Shown here: positions 1-9,210 of the stretch, piece after piece
Numbering within the stretch: position 1 is the stretch's first letter
Layout: each line of letters starts with the position of its first letter
From: Cyclospora cayetanensis
Taxonomy: Eukaryota; Apicomplexa; Conoidasida; Eucoccidiorida; Eimeriidae
NCBI RefSeq assembly: GCF_002999335.1
Contig: NW_020312322.1
Location: forward strand, 1-12,515
Reading direction: 5' to 3'
Length of the DNA stretch: 12,515 bases
Program-made: the position numbers and the translations under genes
The notes under the pieces: generated by a model
Database searches by the model: none
Told to the model about the DNA's origin: nothing
Seen by the model: the letters and a program-made list of their open reading frames with translations, nothing else

Positions 1-149
1 ACGTGCAGTGTTCAGTAACGGTAACAACTCCTGAACAACAATATTAGCTTAGACTACACCATAATTGCCCACTGGTGGGTCCCAACTTCCTTTCTATCCG
101 TTATGCCCTCTACTGACTGTGTAACACATTTCGTGGAGGGTGAACATTG

Positions 150-419
150 CCTTGATGTGGGCTTTTTGCTGGCCAAGCATGCGTCAGCCGCTAGATTTAG
201 TGCTGAGTATCAAGTTTTGTGTCTAGTACATGCCTTGGAGGTCTGGGAAAGATGGAGGCCGAATTCTACAGCAGAATGGGTGATTTTTTGAGGTCTGCCT
301 GGGACTGCTTAGAGGCAAGGGCTGTTTGTCGCTTTTTCCGCGTTTCCCGTCAACTCCATGATAGGACCGGCTGGTACGGCGCCGACACCTGTAGGTTCGA
401 TATGCTGAAAGAGTCTTGA
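150..419 (+). pseudogene. RNase H domain relic of Ty3/gypsy pol (left copy)
   Basis: In the family this domain removes the RNA strand during reverse transcription. The best block is EYQVLCLVHALEVW at 205-246, which carries the E, LL-like, VHAL and W pattern typical of Ty3/gypsy RNase H. A second block, LHDRTGWYGADTCRFDM at 354-404, lies in another frame and matches the end of the domain, where an R-x-x-R-W motif is followed about eight residues later by F-D. The distance between the two tryptophans, 128 nt, fits the family and implies one or more frameshifts between about 246 and 300. The first frame ends in a stop at 289-291 and the second at 417-419. The TDH catalytic block expected between them is not intact; SAWDCLE at about 297-317 is the nearest remnant. 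This is the most convincing single block of the left copy. Confidence 0.6.
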
Positions 420-711
420 TATATAGTTAAAAGAAGGAAGAGCAGCGCTTGGACCCTCCGTTACGTTTGTATTGTGTCGTTTTTTATATATATCGTCTTG
501 GCCGCCGGGAAATTGCTTAGTCGTCATATGGTGCGAGCAGCCTGCGTAATTCTTTAGGTCGACTCAAACTAAGCCACTCTTAGTGTTCGTCTGGGTTTTT
601 TACTTGCGAAGTAAGGTTAAAAATTTTCTCAGATGCATTTTCGACAAATGTCGTTCGTGTCAAAGCCCTCAGGAGCCCCAAAAGGTGCTTTTAACCTAAT
701 TTTGCGCATAA

Positions 712-885
712 TCTAATGACGCAGAGCCGCTGCGAGTATTTGCTGTACCCTGTGGAGTACGACAACCGTGTGCACAATTAAACGGCGTACGTGAAGTGTA
801 TCTTGCTTTAATGCATATGGTATGAAGACAGTGCATTCTTTTTTCCCTGCATAAAGTGAGCAGTAGTTTGTACTTTGCTGCAGTC
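712..885 (+). pseudogene. Integrase N-terminal (zinc-binding) region relic, left copy
   Basis: In Ty3/gypsy elements this region holds an HHCC zinc-binding module ahead of the integrase core. The frame beginning at 712 reads LRVFAVPCGVRQ at 730-765 followed by LNGVREVYLALMH at 778-816. This resembles the stretch where a VP-x-x-x-R segment leads to a leucine-arginine-glutamate helix and the first histidine. The expected G-H and C-x2-C residues are not clear, and a TGA stop sits at 823-825. Assignment depends mainly on its place between the RNase H block and the integrase core, so it is weaker than its neighbours. About 290 nt upstream (420-711) show no recognisable domain; that stretch would correspond to the linker after RNase H. 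Confidence 0.35.
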
Positions 886-888
886 AGT

Positions 889-1330
889 GTAGCTCGTGCA
901 ATGACAGCTTTCGGGGGGGAGCTGTAGCGCCACAACAAACCTTCTCCCACGATTACTTTGATCGCCACAGTTATCCCTTACGCACTGTGGTTTGAAAAAC
1001 GAGTTTATTGAATTAGAGCGTTGACGAAGAACACAGGTTCTGTAGACATACCTGCATAGGGGTCCATCAACAGTTAACTGATGTGCTTGAAAGGTGTGCT
1101 ATACCATGCGCTTGTATCAAGTCTAGCGCTCCGCCTCACCTCGCGGTAGAAGGATACGTTGGACCAGACTGAACGTAAGCATACTGTTTCCTAGGCGCCG
1201 TTTCGCCCTTCCTGCCTGCATCTCGGCGGTGTTTGATACGAATAATAAAGGAGCAGAAGGCTGTCCATTGCCGTGCTCTCTAAGGAGTTCGATTGTATAC
1301 AGTGTGTTTGTACGGAGTAGAGCTCCGGCA
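889..1330 (+). pseudogene. Integrase catalytic core relic, left copy
   Basis: The core joins retroelement cDNA to host DNA using a D,D-35-E triad. Landmarks in one frame are VARAMTAFGG (889-918) where the first strand and D-F block belong, ITLIATVI (952-975) where the hydrophobic strand before VDR belongs, HALVSSLALRLTSR (1105-1146) where the F-W helix belongs, LDQTERKHTV (1159-1188) matching the D-G-Q-T-E-R block, and LSKEFDCIQCVCTE (1276-1317) matching the E-F-x-Y-N block. The order and gaps follow the family. The glutamate of the Q-T-E-R block is kept, but the first two aspartates are not recognisable. Stops at 925, 1147, 1192 and 1318 and further ones between show that it is inactive. The antisense frame at 1123-1344 is judged a shadow. 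Confidence 0.5.
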
Positions 1331-1349
1331 AACAAAAGAGGCACTCCTG

Positions 1350-1575
1350 GCTATGAGGCTACCTTATGAGGACATGGATTATGTGTTTAAAGGGAAAAAT
1401 AGCAAGTCAGTTCATGACAAGTTTCTCTTTTTTTGGAGCTAGTGTACCACACACCGGTGCATTGCAACTCATGCCAGCGTGGCTTCCGGAGTATTTTCAA
1501 AAACACGGGCGACGTGTTCGCAGCTTCTTGACACTCTTCAGCGCTAAGCACCTCCAGCTCTCTCTGAGTATTTAG
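1350..1575 (+). pseudogene. Integrase C-terminal (SH3-like) domain relic, left copy
   Basis: In this family the C-terminal domain binds DNA and ends in a conserved H-x-V-F-H-V-S-type segment. One frame (about 1356-1430) reads YEDMDYVFKGKNSK, resembling the Y-x-D, F-x-x-G stretch before the domain. Another frame (1462-1572) reads LQLMPAWLPEYFQKHG and ends in SAKHLQLSLS, resembling the W-x-G-P-F start and the V-S end of the domain. The two halves need a frameshift near 1430. The stop at 1573-1575 closes the second half. The match is loose but collinear with the core, and the spacing is right. Confidence 0.35.
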
Positions 1576-1768
1576 GTCATTTTCATGGTAAACCAGGGAT
1601 AGGTAGAGTCAGATGACTGTGTTGTACATTTCGGGGCCGGTGATTACAAAGCGGTACAGTCTGTGTACGGGCCACACCAGACGTTTAGATTTCAGCGGCC
1701 ACCAGAAAACACCGTGATTCTTTTTCGAGGGGATGGTGGCAACAGAATCAGAGCTCAAACTCAAGCAG

Positions 1769-1885
1769 GAAGTTCAATATAGAGCAATCGGGCCAGCCTG
1801 GTTAGAGCAAAGGTTCGGCAGGGCTTGTGTTGCTGTTCTGTCCCTGACTTCACATCCACCTAAGAACCTGGGGCTTTTTCATTAC
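1769..1885 (+). pseudogene. Chromodomain-like relic, left copy
   Basis: Chromoviruses carry a chromodomain after integrase that steers insertion towards modified histones. A 51-codon frame starting at 1733 contains EVQY (1769-1780), WLEQRFGR (1799-1822) and VLSLTSHPPKNLGLF (ending at 1879). These resemble the E-Y-x-V-E-x-I-L-x-x-R start and the Y-L-V-K-W-x-G-x-P end of retroelement chromodomains. The aromatic-cage tryptophan of the K-W motif is lost. The stop at 1886-1888 would be the end of pol. The frame differs from that of the integrase C-terminal domain. The piece is short and the call leans on its position; a chance frame is possible. Confidence 0.35.
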
Positions 1886-1888
1886 TGA

Positions 1889-2528
1889 GGAATATATGAG
1901 AAACATATCCGTTGACATGTAATGGCTCACTACAGGATATGCTAGAAATCACTTTGTTTAGCCTGAAGGAGTTAACAAAGGTAAAAATAAGAGTTCTTTC
2001 CAAGTGTCACGAAAAATGTGTAACCTTCACAGATGCGTGGCAAAGTCGTACGAATCCGTTTTTAGCATTCAATGTATGTTGTCCAATGCTGCCAGAATGG
2101 TTAATGGCGATGGGCAGTGCTAGAACACGCTGGATACTTATTGCGAAAAAGACTCATTGGAGTGTCAGCCTTCAATGCAAAAGGGAATGACAAAGTAATG
2201 CAAGAGGAGATGCCGGTTTCAGGTCTAGTACCAGCCATTAGGAAGCAGCTACACTATTCCGCCAAGGAGGGCTCTGGAGTGTGTCAGTCGTAATTACAGG
2301 TGTATCACTAATGTGTCTACGTACGCAGGCCCCCAATGAAATACGTCTGATATATCCATGTGCACCAGTAAAACGGGACGGCCTTCAGAAGAACTATGTA
2401 GCAATCTCATAGCTTTCCTTTTACATTATGGAAAAGTAACTGACTGACAGGCGCTTCGCTATCACCGCCGCATTGTAGTGTGCTTATAATCAGTAGCGTT
2501 TCAATGCCAAAGCAGTTGGCATGTAGCA
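1889..2528 (+). pseudogene. Possible hAT-family transposase fragment
   Basis: The open frame at 1912-2190 (92 codons) contains CVTFTDAWQSRTNPFLAF at 2017-2070 followed by PEWL at 2092-2103. hAT transposases carry a T-x-D-x-W-T-S block, then an aromatic strand and a D-x-W-x-L segment at about this spacing; the D is the first catalytic residue. The charged helix just upstream (LKELTKVKIRVLSK, about 1963-2004) also suits that family. After a frame change, PCAPVKRDGLQ near 2357-2390 faintly recalls the later cysteine-histidine and D-G-L region. No BED finger, dimerisation domain, terminal inverted repeats or 8-bp duplication was recognised. It follows directly on the retroelement relic, so it may be a nested insertion or a chance match. 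Confidence 0.25.
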
Positions 2529-2927
2529 TTGGAACACAAAAGAATGGTATGGGGAATAAGCGGAAGCCTCTGTTTACTTGTGGACTTAAGGGCGGTCTTT
2601 ACTCCTGTTACACACGTACCTTCGCTCCTTTGCACATATGTCGTCTTGATTAATCTTTGGCATTCTGTTGTCGGCAACTTCGTGGACGCTGAAGCAATGA
2701 TGGTTGTAGGGACCGGTGGTGTGGCGATGTAGTCCTTCGCACAAGTAGTAGGACATGTTGGTTTGAATGTAACTCTCGGAGACAGTGATTTGGGTTCTGG
2801 CCAATTGTTGGCTTCCAGAATATTAAAGGCAGTTGATACCTTCGATGAAAGGTGTTCGGGCGAGTGCGGCCCGTATGCTGGAAGACGGAAAGCGATTCGG
2901 CTAGCTCTTCTCTTTGACGTATCATAG
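2529..2927 (+). other. Unrecognised 132-codon frame with one stop
   Basis: The frame beginning at an ATG at 2529 runs to TAG at 2925-2927 and is broken only by a TAG at 2730-2732. About six stops would be expected by chance over this length. The second half is rich in G and includes a charged segment around 2830-2915 (AVDTFDERCSGECG then GRRKAIRLALLFDV). I recognise no family. The antisense strand is also open over 2650-3003 (117 codons), so base composition may be the cause. No splice sites or start context single it out as an exon. Confidence 0.15.
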
Positions 2928-3600
2928 TAGGAGCCAAAGGAGCTACTATTTTGTCTGCATATATGGCAATCTGAATCATAAAGCTGAGGATACCGTTTGG
3001 CACATGTTAGGAACAGTGAGGGCTATAGTGGGACAACCATGAAAAAAACGGCCGTGCCCCAAAAAGAGCCCCTAATCACACGAGTAGCTTATCCACAGAA
3101 ATCCAGTCTACTGTACGTGTATCGCTAAAACTTCTGGGCAAAAAACTATTGTCAGCATAGTAGGTAACAGTTATTTAGGGGCCCGGACATGGTCTCTTTG
3201 AACATCATACAAAGTAGTGCATATTCTACAGTGAGAAAGCCTGTTGATGGCGAGAAACACGCAGCACTACTAAAATACACTCAGCGTCGCGGAGCAGCCT
3301 TAAACTGCTTCACGTGTACCTGTATAGAATACTATGCATTGTACTACGCTACTCTTGCACTCAAGCAGCAACACGAGTCACGGAATCGTTCAAGACATGC
3401 TTTGTGCAATCCTCCACATGAGGAATGTCTTACGTAGAAGCTGGATGATTCTCAGAAAGCTAAATGAAAAAAATTTCACACACCAGCGCATGTGCGAGAT
3501 AGTAGCAGAAAAGATTATTACAGTGATGCCATTTGTAGAGCTTCTTGTTAAAGCAAGTCGCCATTTTCGCTAAATGAGAAGAGACCCTTCTCTTCGTAAT
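2928..3600 (+). other. No confident gene; small + frames
   Basis: Short + frames occur at 3189-3437 and 3334-3573. The second ends in a helical-looking stretch (EIVAEKIITVMPFVELLVKAS, split across about 3502-3558) that vaguely recalls the L-x-P-F-x-x-x-T-x-x-L-S region of hAT transposases. It lies about 1.5 kb from the possible first catalytic block, roughly twice the usual distance. I therefore do not call it part of one gene. Confidence 0.15.
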
Positions 3601-4380
3601 ATACTGATTAGGTTTCTAGCTTGTATAAGGTCAATCGCTGAGAGCTTTTGATAATGTGATATTCTAAATGTTGGCAAATTGATTCCTGTCAATCACAGTT
3701 TGTCATTTTACGATTGTCAGTGTGCTTTGGTATGCAGATACAGATTTTTAAAAACCCAATAATAGGAGAAAAGCATTGAATCATGTGTGCAACTCCGACT
3801 ATTCTTAACGGTTATAGCATTCAAATACATGAGTCTATGAATATACGTTCAAAAAAAAATAGTAATAGTTTGTTGAGAAGTTTTCAAAGATTCTTACGCT
3901 CAATTGAATTGAGTTTGCAGTGCTAAATATTATTTTAGCAAGTTTTCAGATAGATAACCTCAAGGAGTTGATTAAGTAGCTCGCATGGCTGGGACGTGTG
4001 TATCGTAGAGTAACTGAGGTATATGACCAATCCCCGCTTTATCGTTGGAGCTCGATATCTAATGTCAACCATTTTTTTGAACCCCTGCTGCTAAGGCACA
4101 GTTCGAATTTTATGACTTTTGCGGACTACTGCGGTCTAGCTATTTTTTTTTACAGCTGGCCCTTGGTTCGCTGTTGTGTATAATAGCTAACGTAAAAAAA
4201 TCTGTACGATTTTTTTTGGAGGCAAGTCAATAGGGCAAATATATTCAGCACTACATATTACAGGTTGATAGTTGAGGCACTTTTGTGGTTTAGTGTCCCA
4301 AACTAGTGCGCGCCCAAATTGCCGTACACGCTCTAAATGTGAACGAATCACTGGACAAGCTGATCAAAGGCTTGAGTAGA
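3601..4380. other. AT-rich stretch without genes
   Basis: The stretch is AT-rich, with homopolymer runs such as the A run near 3851 and T runs at 4072-4078, 4143-4151 and 4210-4217. A small + frame at 3998-4183 has no recognisable motif. Two small palindromes, listed separately, sit at 3899-3940. I see no LTR ends, promoter or coding signal. Confidence 0.5.
3899..3940. repeat. Two adjacent short palindromes
   Basis: CTCAATTGAATTGAG at 3899-3913 is a perfect inverted repeat of 7 bp arms around one base. Immediately after, TGCTAAA at 3921-3927 and TTTAGCA at 3934-3940 form a perfect 7-bp stem with a 6-base AT loop. Both are AT-rich, so chance is possible. No function is assigned. Confidence 0.6.
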
Positions 4381-5800
4381 ATTCAAATTTTAATATCTTT
4401 TTTCCTTCTCGACGACCCGAAGGTTTTTTGAGACTTCATTAGTATATACGGATAAACAGGTGTTCTGTGTTGTTATGAGACAGTTGTTGTAGAGCATTTC
4501 CTAGGTAAGAGGCAGACTTCTACCCATGTCTGATTGGACAGGATTTTGCTGTGAATAGCAATAATAACATGAATTTTTTGTGAAGGTTTGTTTCTCTAGT
4601 TGAAGTTCTAGTGTACAGCGTCAGTTTTACACTGCGCCTCAGTGTTTCAATTTCTACGAAAGACTCAATTTGCTGTTTGACATTAGAGCACCCTTAGCTG
4701 TAATCCACAAACAGTGTGTGCTGTGCATTCGAAAAGCAGGAGCTATGCTTTTTTAGATAGTTTTTTTTATCTCGCGTTGAAAGCAGCACATTGAAAATCG
4801 GTGGAAAATTCGAAGAGGTCTTGTCGCATTTTTTTTTGGATGGATTTCATATTTTGGCCAAGGTTTGTTCTGGCTTCTTACATGCTTAGGGCAAAGTTAA
4901 TATCCATTATAGAGCTAGAAAGCTGAGAAAGGTCCGTAAGCTGCAGGCCGTCATTGTGTCTATAAATCATGCGATGTCAAGAAGCGTATGCGTTAGTGCT
5001 GTGAGGGGTAAATTCGCTTGCGCGTAAATTGCATCCTTTTTTGGTGTACAGTTGTTGTTTTGGTACTAGTACACATAGCTTGTGCAGCATCCCTCTGATC
5101 ACTTGAGCAGGATTCCGCCATAAAAGCCAACAAAAATGGCATTACAGTAATATCCGCATTCGGGAGAAAGCCGTCGTAAAGAGCTGACTAAATTCTTACT
5201 GTTATGCAACATTTTATGCAGTGAAATGTAGCTACAGGTATCGATGCAGCTTTTTCGTGATATGTTTTCAACATTTCTACATGTATTGAATTAAGGAACG
5301 ACGCTTTGTAGTTTCTGTGCCCCAATCCATATGAATATGAATAACGTCGATTACTCCCGCTTGTAGAGAAATTTGACAAAATCTAAACAGGTAAAAGCAG
5401 CACACAAATTATAGCTGTAAAAGAAACCATATTGAAGAAGCGCATATAAATGATTGGAGGACGACGGCAAGCTGGAAAAGATTCTGCTTTGCATAGACGA
5501 CGATAACATTTGTTTAATGTTTTGTAACTGTTGGGGTTGTCGTCACAGCCCGTGTGAGCGTGGTTGTTAGTACTTTGCGAAGCAAGAACTATCCCCGTTA
5601 TCGTAGCTTTCACTCAGTAGTAAATGCCTGATTGCGCTGATCAAAAATCGTGGCAGAAGCGCGCTGTGAAAGACACAAAAACTGCAGGCCATTAAAAGGA
5701 TTTTTTTGGTTTTATGATGGCATGCAAAAAAGGCGAGATTATCATGTCCCCCTAGCACCGTATGGCAATTAAGAAAATCGATCGCCTAGCGAAAAGGACA
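4381..5800. other. T-rich stretch without genes
   Basis: T runs on the + strand recur, for example at 4761-4768 and 4829-4837. The minus frames at 5188-5379, 5383-5613 and 5567-5758 are short and show no family motif. A 10-bp palindrome, GTACTAGTAC, lies at 5063-5072. This stretch holds the midpoint of the two convergent retroelement relics (about 5.4 kb). Confidence 0.5.
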
Positions 5801-6900
5801 AAATGTTAGAAAAACATTAACAAGTGCAGCGAACTGCTCGTGGTTGCGCTGCCAATTTCTCTTGTAAACTTAACTAGATTATCAAAAAATCTTGGCGTAA
5901 AAAGATGTATCACATTCCTGATCAAAAAAGCACGCAGATGGTATAGAGCCCCTACTTTCTTTTTGGCGATAGCCGCGAACTTCTTAATAAATCGTTTGAA
6001 ATGGGTGATAGAACCCTTTACGTCAATGACTCATCAAGAATCTTCCCCGAAATTGTATACTGGTGTGTACACCCGTTGAGGCATTTTGAACGGTGAAAAA
6101 GAACGACTATGTATTTTTCGAAACTATAATCTCGAACGTCGGCGTTGCTTTTTGTGCAAGAAATATCCATATATCTTGTAAAAGAATGTAGACTACGTAT
6201 CTTGGCGCATTAGATGCTAGGTGCTATATTCAGAACATTAACGCATGAGAACCTAATTCGGCAGCTTGCAATAATGTTAGACAATTTCATAGGTATTTGA
6301 GACATGGTATCTGGAAAGATTTTCAAAAAAAGAAAATTTTACTAGAACCCAAAAAGAGCAACCGGCTTAGGACAACTTTACGTCATTCATAGATGCGCCA
6401 TGAACAACAATGTGTGCACACGCCACTAGGACAACAATGTTGCCATGCTGTTTTTGCAGTGATTTCTTGACCATTACGTAGGGCAATCTCGCCTGCAACA
6501 AGCTGAAGAATGTACAATTCCTTTAAAAATTACGTTTTATTCAGCTTTTTACAAGCCCATTACAGGTTATGCATCGATTATCTGTGAAGCGCCGAAAGTA
6601 ATATGCAATGACTTCAACATATACAGCTTTTATATTTGACAGCACAGGCCTATTAGCCATTCACATAGTCAACGAATTTTTTTGCATGTTCCGCTGAACA
6701 AAACGCAGAATACCCCAGAGTACCAATACTTCCCAACCACTAACACTAGTATTGTTAGTCGATGTGATGTCTGCTTAGAACTTGTACACATCATTTTGTA
6801 CTGAAAAAGCCAGGAAAAACTGACGAAATAATTCAAACGTCTAGGCGTTTCCGTATGCCATTACAAATTTTCCTGCTATTCTAAAGCTTAAGTCACCGTT
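5600..6900. other. Zone where strand composition switches
   Basis: Left of this zone the + strand tends to have more G than C and long T runs. To the right it has more C than G and more A runs. Examples by hand count: 2701-2760 has about 23 G to 9 C, while 9421-9480 has about 22 C to 8 G. The switch is gradual and roughly coincides with the middle of the convergent arrangement. In many genomes G+T excess marks the transcribed sense strand, which would imply convergent transcription; that is inference. Confidence 0.5.
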
Positions 6901-7469
6901 AGCGCTGACAAACCAATCATCTTTTTAATACTCGGAATCTCGATTCTCATTCAAAAAAAAACCAACACAGTCAATGGTATTGCTGGAAGTCAACGCATAT
7001 GTGAGATCATCCAGATCATCCTACTCACTGAAATCGGTTTTTCCAGTCTCCCTGATATACTCATGTGAGAGTAACAAATTTTGATTTTAAATTCACCAAA
7101 ACCGTTTTCTTTTGCTTTAACGATATATTTTGGGCAAGCAAGTTAAACAATTTTACATCATGACTGTTGATTTCTAAATGCTCCAGCAGACACAGAAACG
7201 GATATTATGTAATCTAGAGCTTGCTGCTATTGTATTTTTATTTGGCAGAGCTCCTCCATTACTAGTAGAGTACTGTAAGTACATAAAAGCTTAAACTCAT
7301 GTGATACATTATAAACAGTCAGCCTGCTTGCATGTAATTTAAAAACATTTTTTATTGCACACCTTTATTTTGTAGATTCCTAAGTAAACATTTTGAGTGG
7401 CTCCATTATACACTATTTTAGTATCATACCTACCATATTATTCAACTAAAGCTAGCATATTATTTTTAA
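5801..7469. other. AT-rich stretch without genes
   Basis: A single + frame at 5840-6079 (79 codons) is rich in lysine, arginine and leucine but matches nothing I know. The rest is broken by stops in all frames. An imperfect palindrome CTAACACTAGTATTGTTAG lies at 6740-6758, with 6-bp outer arms. Around 6400-6440 the phrase ACAACAATGT occurs twice. No regulatory or RNA gene signal was recognised. Confidence 0.5.
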
Positions 7470-8973
7470 GTGTTGGCAGGTTCCCGACTGCTTCGGTGTC
7501 TTGTTATGAAGCGTGGAACGTCCTATAAAAATTACACCTCTCAGGAAAAAAAAGCAACGGAACACTGCACAAGACCAACAGTCTACCTGCGTGTACTTTA
7601 CAGTCTACAAGCGTTGGCCGATACTCGAGCTACATGTTTTCCTTGTGGCAGGTTAACCCGTTTTCTGAGCGACCAGCAAATTAAGTTTTTGCCAATAAAT
7701 TCCCTAGACATCTGCATTTGATCAGCAGAAATAATTGCGCATCTTCATGGTCAACTCAACTCAATTTTCACATGCTTCATATTGCTGCTATTTTGCCTCG
7801 ACTTGCAGACCTTCACCATTGCGTAGGATTCAACTTTTGTGTTTTACCACGCTAAAATCTTTGTGTTTCTCTTACCCTTAGTCCTGCGTCTCTTTGATTA
7901 ACATTGCAAAACGCTGCGGAATTAGCAGTCTAATTGGTGTCCAGAGACTATAAAGAGAAAATAGTGCCTCTCGAAGCAGATGCAATGAATCAGCTACACT
8001 TTGAACAACCTGGGGAATTCGTTGCGGTCGGTGGTATGCAGAATTGTGCCGGCAAGCAGTTCTCACTTAAGTCTTCTACATGACACTAATCCTCTCAGCG
8101 CAAATGGAAATTACACTAAGAAGTCCCCTGCAATATAGAGTGCCTAATTTTCGAATCTGTGCTGGAACGTTCACGGTAGTTCATTCATTCTATCATGATC
8201 CTGCTTTATGATCTAGGTATAAATATCATCTTAGTGGGGGCTCAGAGTTGCACAAACTGGGACATCATTCGCCAAGTTATCGCGCTGGTCTACGTCAGAA
8301 GCAGGCATCGCTGCCCTCTAATGACAACTCATTTTGTCATGGCTTTCGTTCGCATCGGTAGGTCTCTAAACACCTTACTCTACACAAGCAAGCACTGACC
8401 ATTGCGCTTGTGCAGGGTTTCGCGCTACCCATCATGCCTAGACAGAGACCCTTTTCGTTATCCTTAGTGAAAACACTGCGTATGCTGCACAGCTAATCAA
8501 GCAAACGTGAAACCACATTCTTAGCACGAGCGCTTGCATGGAATATAAGCGGTTTCGCATAGAGGAAGCTTAACAAAAAAACATGCTGCACTTCCAGAAA
8601 TGCTGTAAATATGCCGGATACCCGGATACTGAAAACATTTCCCAATCACACCATAAACAAATCTTCGGCCACGTAGCTCTTTTTGTTTATGAGTCCCCTG
8701 TAATCCAAAGCTCAATGCGTTTGATTGCAAAGCTTGTCGGTGGTTTCATCGCAGAAATAAGCCAACGCAACCAGGAATCCTACTTTAGCAACCTCCTTCG
8801 TACGCTCCAGTCAATAAGCTCTCCAACTCGCTCATCCTTTTATGGATTGATAGCTTGCTCAACAGGTGCTGAATATATTTGATTGGAAGAAACCGTCACC
8901 ATCCTCCAAGCCGCTTTCAGTACTTTGTTTCCTAGGATTGGAGGGGTTTAAAAAATATAATTGCCCAGCAGCA
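7470..8973. other. No confident gene; expected 3' flank of the right element
   Basis: Short + frames at 7470-7721, 8195-8398 and 8583-8882 and minus frames at 7878-8066 and 8521-8730 overlap without motifs. The 8583-8882 frame (99 codons) is the longest in the right half, but it is antisense to the retroelement direction and resembles no family. The 3' LTR of the right-hand element should lie here if it was not lost; I could not identify TG...CA ends or a polypurine tract. Confidence 0.4.
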
Positions 8974-8976
8974 TTA

Positions 8977-9024
8977 AATAAAGGAAGCCACATCAGCACT
9001 GTGCTTACCACGCAAATATGTCAA
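8977..9024 (-). pseudogene. Chromodomain-like relic, right copy
   Basis: The minus frame reads YLRGKHSADVASF followed by I and a stop at 8974-8976. This resembles the core of retroelement chromodomains, where Y-L-V-K/R-W-x-G is followed by a polar turn and a tryptophan; here one or two residues, including the first tryptophan, are missing and the second is replaced by F. The N-terminal E-Y-x-V-E part is not clear. Its place about 190 nt beyond the integrase C-terminal domain fits. It mirrors the left-hand chromodomain-like piece (sum of coordinates about 10,856, compared with about 10,850 for the RNase H tryptophans). Confidence 0.35.
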
Positions 9025-9210
9025 CGACCAGGAACCTAGACTAGCAATTACTCACAGCTTGAACGTTGCATTGCCTGTAGAAGCAACACATAAAGACGCT
9101 TTACATAACTCGTACATGAGGCTTTGCAACGGGCAATAACTATATTGACTACGAAATCTGTCAGGAACGCGTTTTCCAGTGTTCAAGTACATTTCTGTCT
9201 ACTTTCTCTG

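Larger units (their letters stand above)
1..1888 (+). mobile_element. Decayed Ty3/gypsy (chromovirus-like) pol, 3' half, left copy
   Basis: This is the remains of an LTR-retrotransposon polyprotein gene, cut by the left window edge. The order seen is RNase H, integrase zinc-binding region, integrase core, integrase C-terminal domain and chromodomain-like piece, which is the order known for chromoviruses. The spacing is close to the family norm: about 43 codons separate the RNase H HALEVW block from the downstream tryptophan block, about 264 codons separate that from the integrase DQTER block, and about 40 more lead to the EF block. Much of the integrase reads in one frame (positions 1 mod 3), but that frame holds roughly a dozen stops, close to chance, so the case rests on motifs and spacing rather than on an open frame. 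RNase H changes frame. It lies head-on to the right copy. No LTR was recognised on its 3' side. Confidence 0.55.

Noticed and set aside
2830..2924. GRRKAIRLALLFDV as the L-D-P-R block of a hAT transposase
   Set aside because: It would come at the wrong place relative to the other possible hAT blocks and lacks the P-R residues.
2650..3003. Longest frame in the window, 117 codons on the minus strand
   Set aside because: It has no recognisable motif, is antisense to a similarly open + frame, and lies in a G+T-rich stretch where minus-strand stops are scarcer.
3334..3573. Second hAT piece with the M-P-F segment
   Set aside because: The distance from the first possible block is about twice the norm, and the match is only a hydrophobic helix; it is mentioned with low confidence only.
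4090..4120. TTCGA-type sequence as a tRNA B box (also at 391, 4729, 6116 and 8150)
   Set aside because: No matching A box, anticodon arm or acceptor pairing was found on either strand.
8583..8882. 99-codon + frame near the right element's 3' end
   Set aside because: It starts at an ordinary ATG with no motif, signal peptide or splice context, and is antisense to the retroelement direction.
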